Shown: positions 25,301 to 39,000, numbered from the stretch's first letter. The stretch is DNA of 64,000 bases from Anas platyrhynchos (GCF_047663525.1 NC_092588.1:45886501-45950500), one strand, 5' to 3'. The notes: generated from the letters alone by a model not told the origin. Numbers and translations: made by a program.

Positions 25301-25685
25301 ACTGATCTCTTGTCTTAAATGCCTGTTCTAACGCAGTGATGAATTAACATTTAGTAGGGTGCCTCTGTGTAGGTTTATAAACCACGGCACTTCTTAGCAC
25401 ATGGCAGCTGGAGTTCCCAGCCAACCAGCACCTGCACATGCAGAAGAAAACCCGTCTGGCTTCATCACTGTTATGACGTTACAGGAAAAAATATATATAT
25501 ATATGAGAGGTTTTTTTCTCTTTCAAGTACTTGCATTTGAACTTTTAAAATGCACCAAACCAAATGATTACAAAGAGCCATAACACCCCTTTAAAATATT
25601 TGTCATGGTAAGTAACCATTAAAATCCATTTAAATGCCCATACACTTACTCTGTTTTTCCAATTTTGTACACAGTTTTATCATTC

Positions 25686-25705
25686 AAAAAAAAAAAAAAA
25701 AAAAA
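25686..25705. repeat. Poly(A) tract
   Basis: A run of 20 A residues in intergenic DNA. Confidence 0.9.
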
Positions 25706-28700
25706 GTGGATTTTTAGTTACTTTATGGATTATTTTTTTTTGCAGCTGAAAAAAAATGGTTGTAAGAAAGAAAATTGCCTTTTCAGAGAAATATTGTGAG
25801 AGCTGAAGGGAGAGATCCACAGGAACACATGTGCAATGTTAACACAGCATTAACTCATTCTAAAACTAGAAACTTCATAGTTACTTGCTCTCTATTTATT
25901 AATAAACTGCATTTGGGTAAGTGCAATCAGTCCAGAACTTTGCTGACATCAGAACTGGGCAGGAAAAGGGGAGAGGGGTGTGTGCACATGAGGGGGGCAG
26001 CAGGGCCACCTACATGCCTCTTGTGTCCCAGGTTCATTTTGGCTTTAAGGAGAAAGAGAGTTAACGAGACTGAGTTGGTGTCAGGTGTGGTCTTCTCTGT
26101 TGGTGCCTATTTATAAGAACTACAGGATAGAAACTGAAGCAGAGGGACAAAATGCAGAGTACCACAGAGAGAATGCATGAGTTTTGGTCATTTTGAGTGC
26201 TTTAAGTTTGGGTTGTTTGGCTGCAGCAGTGGTGTGAGAAAGCAGGGCAGGTGCACACAGACTGCTAAACCCATGTCCTGACATGCTCTAATGCCTCCTC
26301 TGCTGCATCAGCCTTACAGAGAACAAACGACCCCATAATCCAGGGAAATGTTGTTGGGGAGATCTCGTAACTCCCAGGGGACCATTCAGGTCAAATGTCG
26401 GGCTCTTCAGGGTGCACAGACGCAGTGCTGCTGGAGTGAGGTGGGGATTTCAGGGGGCCGGACGGTGCTGGAGAAGTTAGCAGCCAAGAGGGAACGTGCT
26501 GACAGCATTATTCCTCTCTGCTAACAGCAGCGTTAGCACTGGTTAAGCTGTCACTCCACGCTTGCTAAAGCTGCCTATTTTGCTCCGGCACCCATCAGGA
26601 CTTTTAACGTGACTTTATCCACCCCAGTGGCCAGCAGCTGGTGAGTAAGCGAGTCCGGCTAAGCGGTGCGTGAGTCAGTGGGCTCCTGGCTGCTGTGGCT
26701 CCTCTGCACAGGAGGCCACGTGCTGCTGCTGCTGCGCGGTGCAAAGCTCAGCCAAAGATCACAGTGCAGCTCCCTGGCCAGCTCCGTTAGACATCTGCTG
26801 TGCTGACATTTCTCCCCTCTTAGCTCAGAAAGAAACCCCAATCAATCTCCCTTGAATTCAAATTCGCGGCTTCCAGAAATTGGTTCAGTCAGCGATGCCT
26901 GCGCTCCTTGTGCCCGGTTTATCCACATGCCTCCTGGCTCTGCCTTTGTATCCAGAAGCCAGCATGCTTCATAGCCCCAAGAGCTAAACCCCATTGCACG
27001 GTTCACGTAGTCCTTTGACACATTCCTCGTCCTTTCCCCTGTGCTATATCCTTGCATGATGCTTCCTAGCAGAAATGGCCATAAAACCTGTTGATGAATT
27101 AGGGACCGTGCCCCCAGTAGCTCCTGGAAGTAATAAAGAAGCTTTTTGTAATTAGTAACAACAAGCAAAGCTTGATTAATAGGATGGGAAGGCAATATTA
27201 AGGAAATTTCTAGTTCATTAGTGGAGTAAGAGCTCCAAGAAATGTAGATCATACTGCTCTCACCTATGCTTAGTCAAACAATGAGACAAAAATGGTGAAA
27301 TCTCTACTAAAAATAATTGATTTCGGTAGTACTCATAAAAATATTTAAATTGCTTAGCAATATGTATGAGTGGATTTTCCTCTGTTGCCAAAATTAATAA
27401 ACATTATCACGACACCACAATGTACGTGCCCCATTTTGCATGACCCTTTGCTGGTCAATAATCTTTCAGGATACATAAAATTAAGTAAAAGATGTTCGTT
27501 CGTCCTTGCTTTTAACACAAAGATTAAGAGATTTTCAGTTGTCTGTGGGGTCGAATATTGCTGTTTTATGATGCCCATAGCCCGGCACGCAGTAGCCCCG
27601 CTGTAGACCTGGGGCTCTCTGTGGGTAAGGTGAGCAGAAAAGCCACATTTTTCCCCTTCAGACTTCACATGAAATTGAATTTAGCCAAACAGCCCAACGC
27701 TTGATGTTTCTGTCCTCTCTACAGCCACTTGAGACATGCTTCCAGTGTATTTTTAGTAAGAATAATGCAGTCACCCTGCACAGACCAATATTTTGTCACA
27801 TCAGACCCTGTCTCCCCAGAATGAGGAATAACAGGCAAAGCTGTTAATAACTGGCAAAGCTGTTGTAACAAAGGGCAGACATTCACTTTTGACTATTTTA
27901 GTCATTTTCTCAGCCAACCTGCAATTCTATCTACACAACGCAAAGATTTCTGTGTTTCTTGCAGACCTACAGGAGGAATGCTTTTGGCCACTTGTATGAT
28001 TTAAAGGGTGACTTTTATTGAAGGAGAGCTTGCTGTATCAGCTGCTCTTCTGACTTGTTTAAGGTCTCATTCCCCCGAGTACTCCCCAGGGAGCCTGGTC
28101 GCCACCTGCACCCCATCATTACCAGTCCCAGAGGATGCACTCAGCCCAAATCCCAGGCTCGCTGTGTACTCCCAGCCCTGCTCCCCTGGCACAGCTCTAT
28201 TTATTTTGTCCTCTGCCCTCCGTCAGATCTCTGCTGTGGTGACTTGGAGGCAGAAGGGTCGGGTTTGTACAGCCAAAAGCTAATTAATTAGATCAATCTC
28301 TTGAGGCCTATTTGTAAGGGAAAAACACTTTCTAGTATTAATTTGCTTCAGTAATGTAAATGGTGTGTTTCTGGCTCTGAGTTCTCGGTCGCAGTTTCCA
28401 TCACTTTCACATGTCCATGGACCAGTAGTACACCCGACAGCCAGGCTGAGCCTTTGAGCTCCTACTGCCTCATTAATCTTGGTGCTATGGCTCAGATCTA
28501 AACTCTTATCTGTTCCTATCTACACTAGATACTATTTTAATTTTTATTATAAAAGTCCACTGATGCCAAGTAGCGTTGTACACTGTGCAGCTGCTCGGGC
28601 TAATATATCATAAAAATCCAGCCTTATCCACACGTCTTGTTAACTCCTCCTTCTCCATGGATCTTTCTGCTGTTACTTGTGCTGCAGCCGGATAATAGAG

Positions 28701-31700
28701 GCAGTGACTGCACCTCCCTTGCACATCCTCCCCCAGGGCACTTCTGCCTTCAGATCTCCTGAATAGGAGCTTTGGCTCCTGGCCCTGTCCTGTGCCAGCA
28801 TCCAGAGAGCAAAGGAGCTACACCACACCACCACCACACCACACCAGTCATATCATGGCTCTGCTACCTACCAGGCAAATTAATTTTAAGGCCGTGAGTA
28901 TCTCACCTTGTGCAAACTTACTTCAGGAAAAGTCTCCTGTAATAAAGCAGTACTGACAAGGAGATAAACATGAAGAAAACCATCTTTTAAGTTCTGGTCT
29001 TTCCTCTTCTTCTGCTTTGAGTCTTTTGGTCAGTGAACATATTCTGCTTTGGAAGGCCAGTTATCAAACTAAAATGAAACGCGGGATGGAATAGGACAAA
29101 AAGTACTTTTTTTCTAGCTACTGACTAGAAAAGTCCTGCAGAGGAGTGATGTGCAATACAATGTGGTGCTTGTGCCGTGCCGAGCTTTGGTGTCTGTCAA
29201 TTACCAACCTGCCAAAAACATCAGATGTAATTTTATGGACATATAAGTTAATTCTTAAACAGCTATGCTGTCTCATATGCCCTGGTCTGTGGCTGAATGA
29301 AGCTCACTGAAAGCCTGTCTCCTGCATGAATGGAACCAGAAGAGGTCGATACCGGTTCCTCAAACAACTGCCGATTTACAGTAGGAGACATCCGTCAGAT
29401 AAAATGATTAAGAGATCAGCTTTCCAAACCATGACCCCGATCGGCCAGCAAAGATGCAGAGTGTGGGCACTAGTATGACTGCATCTGTCAGGACGTATTA
29501 GCGCTGAGAAATCATTACCCACCCTAGGGAGGAAAATTAGCAAAGGAAACCATCCTTCCCCTCCCCCAGTTCTAGTCTGAACCATGCAAATGGGATTTCC
29601 AACAAGCAGCAGGAGGAAACACAGCAAAGCTTTTCCTTACTGCTGGGCAGCCATTCACTTTCCAGACCTGTTCCAACAGAAACAAAAGGCAGTGAGAATA
29701 AAGTTTGGCAAGAGTGATTTATTTTTTTTTCTTTAAAGAGAGCTTATCCTGGCCTCCCCAGCCTGCCTTTTGTAAGAAGTGGGTTTAAAAGACCTGTGAG
29801 CTACTCTTCCCTTTTGGTTTCGAGGTCACTTTTACTGAACAGTGATAGCTTTCAGTTCAAATGATGCAACAAAACACAATTAATAAACTAAGAATGATTT
29901 TCATTTTTCTATTTTATTGTTGTTGTTTCATTACTAGTTCATATTCCTGGTAAAAGAGGCTGGCTCTGGAAAGGCTGATGTCCTTATATGAAAGCACAGA
30001 GTAATTTTTAAGGGGTGTTATATCTGAACAAAACCTATTTCACAGGTAAAGAAGGTGGGTGAAAAACTTTCACTAATTCTAGACATGCAGTTTAAGGAAA
30101 AAAGCGGCCTGATTTTAAGTGAAGATATTGTCTCACCAAATGCCAATTTTTTACTTTTACCCATTCCATTTTTTGTTCAGATTATTATTTCAGACCTTGA
30201 TATGCAGCCCTGACTGTTGTCTATGATGTACAGATCAAAGTCTTCTGTGGTGGAGAGGATGGCTTCCTTGCTCATTTCTGGGTCTGGTACCATCCTGAGC
30301 TCGTAGGAGGTGTAAAGTTTTTGGTAAAAAGATGGAAATTTTGGCACATGACATTGACAGACAGATTATATCTTCTTTTGAAAGATCTTGTTAATGTAAT
30401 TTTCTTTTCTGTATATTTTTAATAGTGTGATGCTTTTGGAACGCTTCTCTTTTCATGTACTACATCAGAGTATATATAGAAAGGAAAAATATATCTGTGT
30501 CATACACTACAAAGGGGTGTTTCTTCTACTTGGTGACAAACAGACAGTGGTAATGGAGAGAGGTAAGGAGAGAAAAATCTTTGAAGGTAAAAATTTAACT
30601 TTTCTCCCCCAGTTATGTACCAGAGTGAAGGCAGAAGGAACAAGTGTGTGTGAAAGCAGATCGCTCAGGAAAACCCTTGACAAACATCCTGGGAAAAAAC
30701 GTGGCTCTGCTGAGTGACTTTTGCTACCAACTTCTACTAGGTGGGTGGCTTGCCAGCTTGTCCTACAGTTCCTGCTGCTAACTAGAGGGCACCCTGGGGG
30801 GCTATTTTTAAATAAATCCCCAGCGGCATACTTGCAAAGACATCTTTTACAGTGGGAATCCAAGATGGAATGGGAACTGTGACGCAAGCACAACGTGGAT
30901 GTGGGGGATTTTGTTGAGAAAGCCAGACTGTCCCCAGTTGCCATCTGCATCCCACTGGTGGTGGCAAAGCTGAGCATATCACTGCACTGTGGGTATGGCT
31001 TTGTGCTAGGGAAGTCTGCTTACCTCGAGCATCTTTTCTTTAGAAACTGGGGGTGGTTCTGCTACTTTTATTTTTAGCTCATGCAAAATTCTCAGACAAT
31101 AGTTTTTCAAGTGGAAAAGAATCAATTCTTTGAATAAAAGCAAATCATAAAATAGGCCTGGCCTTGCTTCTTTTGGCCTCTGAGCTCTCTTCTAGTCATT
31201 CTTTTGAGAATGAGCAATGCTGGGTGTGGAAGCTCACATTTGTCAATGAGACTGTCTTGACTGTGAAAAAACAGAACTGTAGGTTAATCCGAGGCACACA
31301 GCAAACTGAATAAACACAGCAGTGGTGGCAGGTACTGTGAGAACAGAAAATGAAGTTTCAAGGCAAGAGACAAAAGTTCAAGCTGAGGTGACGCAGTTAC
31401 TGAGTGTTTGCCTTGGCCCAGCGTGCAAGGCTGTAAATAATATAGTGTATTAATACACTGGCATGCTTTCAGCCATCACTGTTTCAGCAAGAAGCAATTA
31501 CAACCTGCCACGTGTTTCAGAGAGTGAGATGCTACAAGGTAACATCAGCCCCAGTGTCTCTCCAAGCCTGGTTCATGGATGACTGAAGATGAAGGAAGGT
31601 CCCCCACTGGCTTCCACAAAGGTTAGCTCAAGACCTATAGACATATGAAACACGAAACAGCAAGCATCTGTCACCTCAACAGCATGGAGATGACAGAATC

Positions 31701-33514
31701 CATCCAGATTTCATTATCTGTGTTCTGCCAGGTGTTGGATTAATGCAAGTCTGTGCTTTTGTTCAAAAGGTATTCCTCTGGATTCTCCTTCAGTGTCCAG
31801 GAATGGAAAATGTGTGCAGTTTTACACCTCCAGGAGTGGAGCCCACTTTGAAGGCACCCCTTCCTTGGCAGCATTTTTAGCTCCTCACTCTCTCTCAGCA
31901 AATTATGTATCAGGAAGGACTCCCATCTCACCACCAACAGCTGTAAATCACACAGTGCCTGATCTTATTGCTCAGAGTGGCTGTGAGACCACAGGCCTGG
32001 CCATCCACGGCTACTGATGGGCCTGATTGCTGCGTGTCATTGGCAGACGTTCCTCTTCTTCTGAGGGAGGGGAGAAAAAAGTCAACATGAAAGTGAAGAG
32101 GTTGAGCCTGCCTTTTAATGCTTTGGCTGCTAGCTGGTTTTTGTTGGACAGGAACATGAAAACAAAGGAGAGGCTCAGCCCAAGGCTGAGATCTTTGGAC
32201 CAAATTCACCCTGGCACAAAGCAAGAGCAGCTCCCTTTGAGAGCTGTACCTGCCTGCACACTGTGTGAAGTATTTCCATCCTGGAGGCTTTGCTCACATG
32301 CTCTCTTGAAGCAAGCTTGCTGCTTGTCTCCTCTTTTGGCAGCAGTTTGGTGATAGGAGAAGACAAAAACTTTTGATCTTTGGTACAAAGGAGCAAAATG
32401 AGCAAACGCCAGCAGATCTCAGAAAGGGGTGAAGGTGGTGTCCCTGTCGCTACATGCCCCCTGAACTGCTGGGTCTGTCCCATGGCCATCCTGTGGAGGA
32501 GCAGCCCTGGTGCCCAATGCTCCTCCTCTGCAGCCCTCACTTTCCACTGCAGGGCATGGCCCTGTCCCAGAGGCAGCACGAGCATGGGCTGGGACAGCAG
32601 GACGACTTTCTGCAGCAGTGAGAGTGGATCCAGGGAGATAGGGCAGGGACTTCCTGCATTTTGTTGTGCTGCTTTCCCTTCAAAGTCTGTCAGAAAAATA
32701 CAGTCATAGAAAACAAATGTGGAGAAAATCTGGAAGCATGTTTAGGTGCTGAGGCGGGGGTACCGTGGAAAGGGGAAATCCCTGGAGGTGGTTTAGTAGA
32801 CTCAAAGGGAGCAGCAAACGCTTTAAGCATTTCCTTGCAAAATAATGCAGAAGAATTGCTTGAGCTACTGGCAATGAAAAAATTATTTTAAACATTTAGC
32901 TTCTTTTCTCTCAATGATTTTTTCTACAAATATACCCAATTGTTTATGATTTCCTTTTTTAAATTAGCCCATAAATGTTTTATATGAACACAATTCAGCC
33001 TATGCATGCTTTTGAATGCTGTATGGCTTTAGCCTTGAGTGTTTGCTTACACTGATTTGCTCCGTGTTCTCTCATTGCTCATCTAAACAACAGAAGTTAT
33101 TTTTCTTCTGTACCATAAGAGTGAGCCTGAACAGATGGAAAGATCATTTGTTACTATTTTGCTGAGAACATACAAGTGACCACGTAAAAGATCCACATTT
33201 CAGATAAGAGGGAATGCATTTATTTCCCCAACATATTTTTAGGCTGTTGTAAACCTGTTGCCCAAGGAAATCAAAGCACTCCCTGCATTACATTAATTCT
33301 CACAGAACTCCAGTGTATTCTACCCACCTTTTACAAATAAAAAAAAAAAAACATAGAATCAGGAGGACATCAGTGATTTGCCTTGGCTTACACAGAGAGA
33401 AGTTGAAGAAAAGCAAATTGAGGGCACATATTGCTGCAATGGAATATTCTTTAGCAGCGAAGCCATTCTCTACTTTTCCAAAATGTCTTCTGATAACTGG
33501 TGAAAGAACAAAAT

Positions 33515-33560
33515 TAATTTTTTTTATTATTATTATTATTTTTATTTTTCTATTTCTATA
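33515..33560. repeat. (TTA)n / T-rich simple repeat
   Basis: TTTTTTATTATTATTATTAT followed by T-rich sequence. A simple low-complexity repeat. Confidence 0.9.
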
Positions 33561-34523
33561 GTTGAATGGTGTGAGATTAAGATGTAGGTCAAGCAGTAAA
33601 CTCCACTTGGTGAATTCATCCAGTACTTACCCCATCTGCTTTTCCAGAGGAATAAAAACAATGCCTATCTGTCCGTCTGCTTGTGCTGGCATACCCTCTT
33701 AATTTTCATTTTCTTCAGAAGTAATTCCTTTGCTCATATTTCACTAATCGAATATGTTCTATAGATCAATTTTCATTACATTGCATTTCTGCCTCGCTGG
33801 TTATGAGGAATGAGCCATGAACTGTAGACCATATCTCATCCTGGCCAGGGGAGATAATCAAAGGGATGGTTACATCTGCTTCCTATACAGTCTGATAATT
33901 TTAAGCAATAATCTCTTCTTTTTCTCTCTCCCTTCTGACCCCTGTGAATATGACTTATTTATCAGAGCTTCAAATGAAGGAGGAGGAGGGAAAAATAAAG
34001 CTACATACAGCACCATTCTGCAGCTCGCATTAACAACTTCATTTGTCGATTCTCTCTTGGATTCTTGGCAGTAGAGAAAATGACATTCCTAATCTTTTAA
34101 TTAGAATTTTTTAATTTAACTCATCTGAAGTTACACTTGATAACACATAGACACAAGTGGGACACTTAGCAGAGGGAGGTCCTGTACAATTTATAAAAAC
34201 TGTCAAGGAGCCTCTGTTGGTTCTTGGTATCGTGTTTTGTTTTTTTTTTTTTAAAAAAAAAAAGTGTTGAGGAAGAAGCACTGTTTCATAATGCTGCCAG
34301 AGATTTATCTGCAAATTGGAATGATGCAATCTATTGTACCTCAAGATTATCAGAAAACAGCTGTGAATATGTTTATTATCTACCATCTTCTGGACTCTTT
34401 TGGCACGTCAGTGTACTTTCTTACCATGCAATATCACTCAATTATTCAGAAACCCCAAATCCCTCAAAAATCATGACCTTGATTTAAAAAAAAAAAAACA
34501 TAAGATTAAAGGTGTGAGGTGGT

Positions 34524-34560
34524 TTTTTGTTTGTTTGTTTGTTTGTTTTGTTTTTTGTTT
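34524..34560. repeat. (GTTT)n microsatellite
   Basis: Consecutive GTTT units grade into GTTTT/GTTTC units next to the ancient CR1 copy. Confidence 0.9.
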
Positions 34561-34654
34561 CATTTTGTTTTACTAAATTCTGGGAACTGAACATAAAGGC
34601 TTCAAAGTCCTGAGTACAGAAATGTCCCCCCTTTCTCTCCTGATGAAGGTTAAT

Positions 34655-35320
34655 GTAAGATCACAAGAACAGATACACTGGATCAGATTCAAGGTCCAGC
34701 TAGTCCAGGATCCTGTCTCTTTCAGTAACAAATATTGCACACATTAGGAAGAATATAAAAATAGGCAGTAATGTAGCGACATTCTCCTAATATAGTTACC
34801 AGGCTTCTGTGACTGCAGCTCAGGGAACGCCTGGACCAGCCATGGCATCTCTGTGTTCAGTGGCCCCAGAGGATTTTTCTTCCATTAATATATTTAGTCA
34901 ATTTTAACCCTTTTTAGCCTTTTGGGTCCATAGCATGCTTTGGTAATGAGATCCACAGTTTAGATACTTGTCGGACAAAGAACACATTTGTTATTGCATC
35001 TGTTCTGTCTGACACCTAGATCCTGCAAGTTTTACCCCAATTTCTTTCTTTTTATATTATTTTTTTCTGTAAGAGAGCAAATAATCACTCTCAAATAACT
35101 TTTCCAGTCTCCCTCAGAACTTAATTTGCCCTTTCTCTTGGCTACAGAGCACCCCTATTTGTCACTCCTTGAGCAGAAGTTGTGCCACATCCTTGGTCTT
35201 CCTTGTTGCTTTTCTGTGTAGCTCTTCCTCTTTCTTTTAGAAACAAGCGTAGGGAGAAAAAAATAAATCCAGGTGCACCATGGGCTTCTCTATATATTAT
35301 GACATAGTAACCAATAGTTT
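34655..35320 (-). mobile_element. Ancient CR1-type LINE fragment, antisense
   Basis: On the plus strand the segment reads AAGAACAGATACACTGGATC, then AAGGTCCAGCTAGTCCAGGATCCTGTC in two parts. Later come a TGGTAATGAGATCCACAGTT-like block, a GTTGCTTTTCTGTGTAGCTC block and GGTGCACCATGGGCTTCTCT. In this order they match the antisense of the old amniote CR1 group known from turtles, crocodilians and birds (consensus phrases: loaded from memory as CATACTGGGTCAGACC and CAGGTGCACCATGGATTTAT). Divergence is high and small gaps are evident, so the insertion probably predates modern birds. Confidence 0.75.
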
Positions 35321-35961
35321 AATAGTCTTGCCAGCTTAAAACTGGCAAGAGTTAGCAACAATGAAAGTGGAAGCAGCACTGCTGACTCATTAGCAATAGA
35401 GGACAACATATAAAATCTAGTTTAGGTGGTGCTGTATAAGCATTTTAATTGCATTTGAAACTTCATTTCCATGAATTAAAAACCATGCCTTTGTTAGAGA
35501 ATCATTGCATTGTTGAATCATTGAAATTTCAGGTCTTACGGAAATGATGAAAATATTAGAAACTCCATTCTGACATGTCAATTTTAGATCAACCTGCACT
35601 GATCACCCATCTAGGGTTTCAGTCTCTATTTCTGCTTTCAATTCCTCAAACTTTGGTAAAATTCCCAATCTTCTAAATTAAATTCTTCCAGTTCAGCCTT
35701 GGCCTTTCAAAACAAATGTAAGAACTAAGGAAACTGAAAAATACAGATTCTTTTTCAGAATGTTTCCAGTAACTTTTCAGTATATCTGTACAGCTGATGT
35801 TCTTCCATGCCAAAAGCAGAAATTTGTCATGGCATAGCTCCAGTTACTGAGAAGGGCTTTGAATGTTTTGGTAGAATCGACTGTGTGACCGATTTAAACC
35901 AACCTAGGGATGTACCACCTCCGCACAGGAGTGTTCATGGCATACTGGTGCTCGAACACAC

Positions 35962-36008
35962 AATGTCAACATCAACGTCAACGTCAATGTCAATGTCATT
36001 TCAATGTC
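35962..36008. repeat. Degenerate hexamer tandem array
   Basis: About seven units of TCAACR/TCAATG type (AACATC, AACGTC, AACGTC, AATGTC, AATGTC and so on) lie in a row. On the minus strand this gives alternating Thr-Leu codons, which explains the repetitive TLTLTL peptide there and argues against that frame being a real gene. Confidence 0.85.
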
Positions 36009-39000
36009 TTCAGACAATGAAAGCCTTGCAGTCAATATCCACGATCCAAACATGGCCCATGGGGGCAGCAAGCCAGGGGACTGGCAGGGCTGGCAGGAGA
36101 TTGTCCTCGGGATGTGAGGCCATCGCCATCTGTGGAGGGGAGGACCCCAGCCGTGCAATGCAATTCCCGGCCACTTTTGCCTTCAGGGTCTTGCTGATGT
36201 GTCCGCCCTGCTTCCTAACCTCGAGGTGCATTGAACAGCCCAAAGATGACAGACATGTTCGTGACCTATACCTCTCTCTTGGGTCGTTGTCTGTTTGAAA
36301 CATGTAGAGAGCTGGAGGACAAGCAGAGCGCGAATGTGTGCGTGCAAAGGACAGATAGCCTGCGCCAGCTCAAGCACAGCGAGTCAGGCCACGACAAATC
36401 TTATCTTCCATACGATACTCTGTGTGTCATGACGCTCAAGGAAGCTTGCTTTTGTGGACAGATAATTTTTAAAAGGTAATAGGGTCAGATGTAGAGGAGG
36501 ATTTGAGAGTTTTCTTTTTTTATTATTGTTATTTTTATGTTTACTTCTCACAAAGCCATGGAACAGTAAAAAGCAATAGCTACTGTTGTTGTGTATCTTT
36601 CTATAAAGCCTCATTAGTATCAGGGCATCTGTGGTGCAAAGAGCTGTGAGTACTATTTGTTTAACTTAATCATTAAAATCAGCCTCTTTCTGGACAATTT
36701 GTAACAAACATATCTCTGTAGTTCTCCTCTTCCTACCTCCTACTACTGCTACTACTGGCTTTGCTCCCAGACAATTCTCCTCTTCAGTGCAGAAGATGTC
36801 CTTTATTGCAAGTCAAAACCAACACACCTTAATAACTAAAAAATATTTGTTATGGTAATTTTTTTTTGTTTTGTTCCTGCCTAGTTTGAGTTTACAATGT
36901 ATATACTGTCTCCACTACAGCTATACTCATATTCAAAGCTCCAGCCCAACAGGCAATACCACAAAAGAGTTGTATTTCCTTGCCTGCAAATAAATAATTA
37001 AAAACAGAATGACAGTTCCAGGAGATGAGAATTATCTGACTTTCCGTATTATCATCATCAGAAATTGGAGGCTGTTTGAGAATACGGGCCAATGTATCTA
37101 TACGTGCCAAATCCCAACAAAATTCTTGAGTTATTTAGGTGTCTCCTTTGATTTCAGGATGTTAGACAACTAATTGCTTTTGAAGTAAGTTTAAATAAGA
37201 CTTGGGGAATTAAGTTCTTATTTCTGGGAACTCAGTTCTTATTGAAACTCCGCAGGCAAGGGGCATGGTGATTATCCTCGGCTCATTTGTAAAGCTCTGC
37301 TCATTTTTTTGCTATCACTAGAAGCTAGGGATGCCAGCCCATCAGTAGAGGATGTGCTCAGATGGAGGTTTCAGTTCAGATCAGTAATGTGGCCATCAGG
37401 TTCACCAGGACTTTTCTTTGCAGAGCCACTGCCTGATTCTGTAAGGAGAGCCAAACCTGTTCCAAGGATAATTCCCCCTGCTAAACTACTGCCAAAACAT
37501 TCAGCCCATTGCAGAATACAGTCCATGACAATTTAAATATGTTGTTGCCAGAGTTTCTGGAGTGCTGTGCTACCCACTTACTCAAAATGAAGCATGACTG
37601 CTGTGCAGAGGAGAAAGGAGGCAGCAAGGCTGGACAAGAATACAGGATATATTTTCTTATCATGACTAATAGGGGAAGCTGCTCTTTTGACATCCACTGC
37701 AAGGCCAGAACTGCTGGAATCTGCCCTCTGTAATTCTCCAGACTCATGCTTTCCTGCGTTTGTGTCAGCATTTCAAAATAAATTTGAAATATATATTCTA
37801 TCCCATATATATTGAACTACATTTATCATCTCATGTTAATACATCTTTCTCCAGAGATCTCTACTATCCTTTAAAATACAACCACTTCCTTACTGAAATC
37901 TCTCTAACTACACCGATACATGAGTTGTCAGTACTTCTACAAAGTTTCCTCTCATAAAAACTGCGAGTCTGGGTTTTCAATCAAACTTTGAAGTCATAAC
38001 TTTGATCAGCAGTCATGATATAGACCTCCACTTCTTGTGTTACTGAGATGGTATGAATATTTATAATTTTATATAAATAAGAACCAGAGACCTTGTTAGG
38101 TTCAGCAATGATTCTATTTGCTCAGGAGTCTGGTATTTCTTCCTTGTTTTCCTTTATGGCTGTTCCTTGTATAGGACATTTAACTTCAAAATTCACTGTG
38201 TTTGTGGGAGAGAAAGTTGTTTGTGGAGGTAGGCGTTGCTTATGCAAATTGTTAAGTCCTCTGGGAAATGGTTTAGTCACTTGTCATTAGTTTCTTTATT
38301 ACCCACTGTAATGGATGAACAGTTACTTGTTTGAGCACACATTTTCAAAAGTAGTATTTGATAAAAACTTACCTTTTATACAGAAAATCATTTGTGAACC
38401 ACTCACAGAAAATCTACAGCCTGACAGGAAAATGTGTTTTTGTTCTCTTACTGTTAGTCACTATTGTGAGACAAAGCCAAATATGCATACATGGATAGTG
38501 CACAGAATTAATTTCAGAGAGAACAAAGAAACACATGGTGGCGGGGTGAACGTTGTTAGTTAGGGTTTTTCAATGCTCTGCTGAGTAGGATATTCAGCCC
38601 CCTAGACTCTTCCACTGTTAGTTTTAGTCCTTACAGATTCACTCAGACCTGATTCAGCTCTGTAAACACAGTTCATTTACTTATTAGATGGCTTGTTTCT
38701 ATGGTAATACTAAAACAGGAGATTTCTAATTACTTGTCATTCCTTATTTAGAAATACCAATGTCATATGTCATAAACTGAACCACTTTGACCCATGATGC
38801 TAGTTAAGGCTATTACTTTGCATATGGGTATCACAATGCTTCTTGCTGCTATGATTACCCTAAGCGACCTCAGCTTAGGAGGAAAAAATGTTCCTTTCAG
38901 ATTAGGTGGTTCCCCACTTTGCTCCTTATTTCATTATTTTCATTTCCTGAAGGCAATGGGAAGAACAGTAGGGCTCTCTCCAGCATCTGTTACAGTGAGA

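Larger units (their letters stand above)
18110..28000. other. Intergenic, no gene recognised
   Basis: No exon with recognisable protein similarity, RNA gene or clear transposon was seen. Many open frames of 60-190 codons are present. The longest (24265-24834, 189 codons) starts with hydrophobic residues but has no known family, codon pattern or splice context. There is a 25-bp tandem duplication at 21028-21077, a hairpin at 22313-22338 and an A-tract at 25686-25705. The stretch at 26,480-26,620 is CpG-containing and non-repetitive, so it may be a conserved noncoding element. Confidence 0.6.
28001..34654. other. Intergenic, no gene recognised
   Basis: This is unique AT-rich sequence with chance open frames only (for example 30507-30977 and 32175-32585 on the minus strand). 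Three stretches (28,280-28,640; 29,330-29,540; 33,700-33,920) are free of repeats and rich in homeodomain-like TAAT or GATA words, with CpGs in the second, so they are plausible enhancer candidates. T-rich and TTA microsatellite sequence lies at 33,515-33,560 and a GTTT repeat at 34,524-34,560. Confidence 0.6.

Noticed and set aside
35904..36158. Minus-strand frame with a TLTLTL repeat peptide
   Set aside because: The repeat peptide is produced by the simple hexamer array, not by a conserved protein.
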